From Diploscapter coronatus (taxonomy: Eukaryota; Nematoda; Chromadorea; Rhabditida; Rhabditidae), in the NCBI GenBank assembly GCA_964036155.1, contig OZ038423.1:5967249-6031248 (forward strand): 64,000 nucleotides of DNA, given 5' to 3'. Shown one piece after another: positions 62,401 to 64,000 of this stretch (the first letter of the stretch is position 1; every line of letters begins with the position of its first letter). The notes below the pieces were generated by a model. The model saw only the letters and a program-made list of their open reading frames with translations, had not been told where the DNA came from and searched no databases. The translations under genes were made by a program, and so were the position numbers.

Positions 62401-64000
62401 CTATATAGCCAGTTATATCATGTCTCTCTCTCGAATTGGACCATGAATATCACTGGTTACATATGTTTTTCAATCTGTTTGTTTAAAAGTTAGACAATTT
62501 ATCATAGAGATAATGGATTGCTCCGTTATAGGATTTTTATAATTTTGCGTTCTAAGCTGTTATTGTCTGTTTACCTAGCTGATTAATAGTGCTTGTATTG
62601 CATTATTATCTTGTGATTAGATCATGCTCAATAGTTCGGTTATTTGAAAGCTGAATTAACCTTGGTTGGATCACAGGTTTGCATGATAATATTGCTCCAG
62701 TTCATTGGTAAATCATTCAATGACATGGCAATATTGTCAGGCGAACAAGCTAATAGTGCATATTCGAGGTTTTCACTATTTGAACTAGAAAATAAATTCA
62801 CCGGGATAATAGTTTAGAACGATATTGCATAAGTAGTGGCTAGTGAGACCTGGAAGCTGAATAAAAATCTTAGTGATGGAGAGATTAATAGTGATAAATA
62901 GGTGGAGCTTTGGGAAAAGGGGCGTTGACTATCAAAATGAGACTAACCAGAGAGTCCAAAATACGAAGGAAGTTAGACAAAAAGCGAGAGAAAAGAGAGG
63001 AAAAGTATGGGATAATCTGGTACATGGCTGCGTGACTTCTGACTGAGAAATGCGCAAAAAGCAGAAAGACAGCAGACTGTTAACGCGACTGATTTGAGAC
63101 AGATCGATTTCCTGCAGCGGCTGTAGCTATAGATACCTTTACATTCTATACGTTCAGACACTAATCCGCTACCCAATGCAAATGCCAACCACTCGAGCAA
63201 ATACAATTACAAGCATTTTTGGAAAGATATTAACTTTAAGAAAATTTTCACACACACACACACATACAATATCAAAACATGAAGATTACACAAATATGTA
63301 CACTTAGAGAAAACCAAAAATGAACGAAATCTTTACCGAAATTCCAAAGGAATAAATTCAGTGGAGAGTTTCAGATACACCGCTTTCATGGTCGATCCAG
63401 ATTATGCAACAATCGACCAGAAAATCGTCGCAGCTTGGACGACTGCTCATGAAGTGCGGCAAATCTGACTCGAATTAAATATTCAGTAGCGAAAGTCTCG
63501 GGAAGAAAAAAAAGAATTTTAGATTAGATAGAGAACTCTTCAGTGAGCTGTGAGAAATTCCCATTTGCGAAAGAAATTTGACGAAAGAATGAAATCGCCT
63601 TTATTTGATGAAAGTTGCACGTATATATTCAGCCATAAATGCACAATGTGGCATAAGTAGCTATAAACTTCTAGTTTAATTTGCGCGCATTTCGTGCAAT
63701 TTCATTATACGCATTTCTGCAGGCTATCTAGAAACCTCAAGCCCTCAAACTATGCGAGATATGGTGAGGGATGGTAGGGAGAAGATTCCCTTCTCACACT
63801 ATTTCGCATGGCTTGAGGCTTCCAAGCTGCGCATTTGCAAGAAATTAAGAGCAGTAGTATCTTTATGTTGAACAAAACGAGTCAGCTTTGCCAAAGATAA
63901 CTTCAGACTGTCCATCAAGTAAGTTGTGGCAAGAGGACGATTGAATTCATATCTTATCTTCAGTGGTTTGGCGATTTGGTGACATTTTCCTGGTTCAACG
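50416..64000 (+). CDS. Secreted M1 aminopeptidase with two tandem M1 modules (3' end outside window)
   Basis: The start is ATG at 50416 with a signal peptide (MWAAPILIRLFFCWTLIFTVQA). Module 1 exons are 50416-50482, 50847-51041, 51286-51435, 54077-54236, 54285-54363, 54448-54527, 54572-54686, 55439-55597, 55644-55760, 55803-55922, 55965-56213, 56255-56411, 56455-56562, 56820-56909, 56956-57066, 57234-57414, 57461-57534, 57581-57715, 57763-57949, 57995-58112, 58156-58233, 58274-58354 and 58401-58489. It has GAMENWG (333-339), HELTHQ (369-374), third zinc ligand E392 and catalytic Tyr451 (ITYNKGAS): a complete zinc peptidase module. Exon 58401-58489 runs straight into module 2 in phase, with no stop. 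Module 2 exons are 58782-58896, 59043-59163, 59219-59396, 59548-59638, 59686-59805, 60457-60582, 61003-61069, 61205-61277, 63375-63453, 63907-63918 and 63964 onward. Module 2 has DAMENWG and HETVHQ at the same 32-residue spacing, then WFGDLV at the window edge. Such enzymes remove N-terminal residues from peptides outside the cell. Confidence 0.88.
52420..54024 (-). pseudogene. Decayed cytochrome P450 gene, antisense inside the M1 gene intron
   Basis: Within the 2.6-kb intron 51436-54076, minus-strand pieces occur in P450 order. About 54024-53860 reads like the region before helix G (YDFFEEVVLVR). About 53250-53190 has DDYLQSNDENLRQIA. About 53110-52985 has the helix I motif AGGTETSVTTLCW, preceded by DL and an in-frame TGA. 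About 52840-52690 has TYRIKVGTNIYPALETVMYD followed by PEKFKVER, the helix K'-to-PERF region. About 52590-52430 has VVFSPFG and then RQCLCKVIAEKEIFLILVRL, the heme-binding segment, where the Gly after Cys-Leu is replaced by Cys and frame or splice continuity is doubtful. Splice-like sites remain between some pieces. The in-frame stop and broken heme loop argue against a working gene. P450s are ER haem monooxygenases of xenobiotic and lipid metabolism. The 5' portion is less sure than the I-helix-to-heme part. Confidence 0.65.
61349..61462. repeat. Inverted repeat (hairpin) in an intron of the M1 gene
   Basis: The core arms contain TCACGCAACA and its complement TGTTGCGTGA, plus CCTCATG/CATGAGG nearer the centre, around a short loop AACATCATGTTTAA. 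Weaker pairing extends outward to ATATTG/CAATAT. It lies in the 2.1-kb intron 61278-63374. It is likely a small palindromic MITE; no target duplication was resolved. Confidence 0.5.
63249..63264. repeat. (CA)8 microsatellite
   Basis: A short CA dinucleotide run in the same 2.1-kb intron of the M1 gene, close to the acceptor at 63374. Confidence 0.85.
63705..63855. repeat. Imperfect inverted repeat in the intron before the 12-nt microexon
   Basis: CCTCAAGCC (left arm, near 63736) pairs perfectly with GGCTTGAGG (right arm, near 63810). Inside, ATGCGA..ATA..GTGAG pairs with CTCAC..TAT..TCGCAT. Outside, GCATTT..GCA pairs imperfectly on the far side. The hairpin lies in intron 63454-63906, about 50-200 nt upstream of the microexon. 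It may be a MITE; it could also bring splice sites together. Confidence 0.5.

Noticed and set aside
63451..63475. Reading HEVRQI-stop, suggesting a broken zinc motif in M1 module 2
   Set aside because: A GT donor directly after the Glu codon plus a 12-nt exon restores HETVHQ with the correct spacing, so the motif is split by introns rather than lost.
1..64000. tRNA, rRNA, CRISPR arrays, operons and prokaryotic signals
   Set aside because: No tRNA-like cloverleaf with internal boxes, no rRNA, no spaced direct repeats and no closely spaced gene clusters were seen; the window is eukaryotic.

Overview
The window is a eukaryotic nuclear segment, AT-rich with GC-richer exons. It most likely comes from a free-living rhabditid nematode. 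The evidence is many short introns (often 42-60 bp) with T-rich acceptors ending in TTTCAG/TTTTAG, gene families typical of nematodes (ligand-gated channel, GSK-3-like kinase, tandem UDP-glucuronosyltransferases, ABCA/CED-7-type transporter, large secreted M1 aminopeptidase), and exact ACTGATAAGA GATA sites of the kind used by worm intestinal genes. The species cannot be named from the sequence alone. All gene models below were rebuilt by hand from splice sites and reading phase. Most close in frame: the kinase about 392 aa, the DUF4211-like protein 1234 aa, UGT copy B 527 aa and the small Gly/Pro/Tyr protein 130 aa.

Layout, left to right. 1-815 (+): 3' end of a Cys-loop ligand-gated ion channel. 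1593-3832 (-): GSK-3-like kinase, convergent with the channel. 3834-10857: 7 kb without a convincing gene but with a hAT-type MITE, a Tc1/mariner-type MITE and a pyrimidine-then-purine tract in front of the next gene. 10858-18658 (+): 22-exon Gln/Ser-rich nuclear protein with a C-terminal DUF4211-like (QSER1/PRR12/CCDC82 type) region. 18659-20141: intergenic, with a large foldback element. 20142-22707 and 23263-25610 (-): tandem UGT genes; the left copy carries a 1-nt deletion. 25611-27593: intergenic, with a second hAT-type MITE. 27594-43136 (-): a 15.5-kb ABCA-class full transporter gene. 43137-47567: 4.4 kb without a recognisable gene. 47568-48211 (+): small low-complexity Gly/Pro/Tyr-rich protein. 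50416 to beyond 64000 (+): a secreted M1 aminopeptidase gene with two M1 modules in one reading frame. Its 2.6-kb third intron contains, on the opposite strand, the decayed remains of a cytochrome P450 gene.

Several genes fit an intestinal/detoxification and secreted-protein theme: the UGTs conjugate xenobiotics in the ER, the M1 protein is a secreted or gut-lumen peptidase, and the P450 relic is a lost phase-I enzyme. There is no operon-like close spacing; genes are separated by 0.6-7 kb. The most unusual points are: a 12-nt microexon that supplies the second zinc-ligand histidine of the second M1 module; the antisense P450 relic inside the peptidase gene; and the mosaic, partly converted UGT pair with an intron presence/absence difference and a frameshift in one copy.
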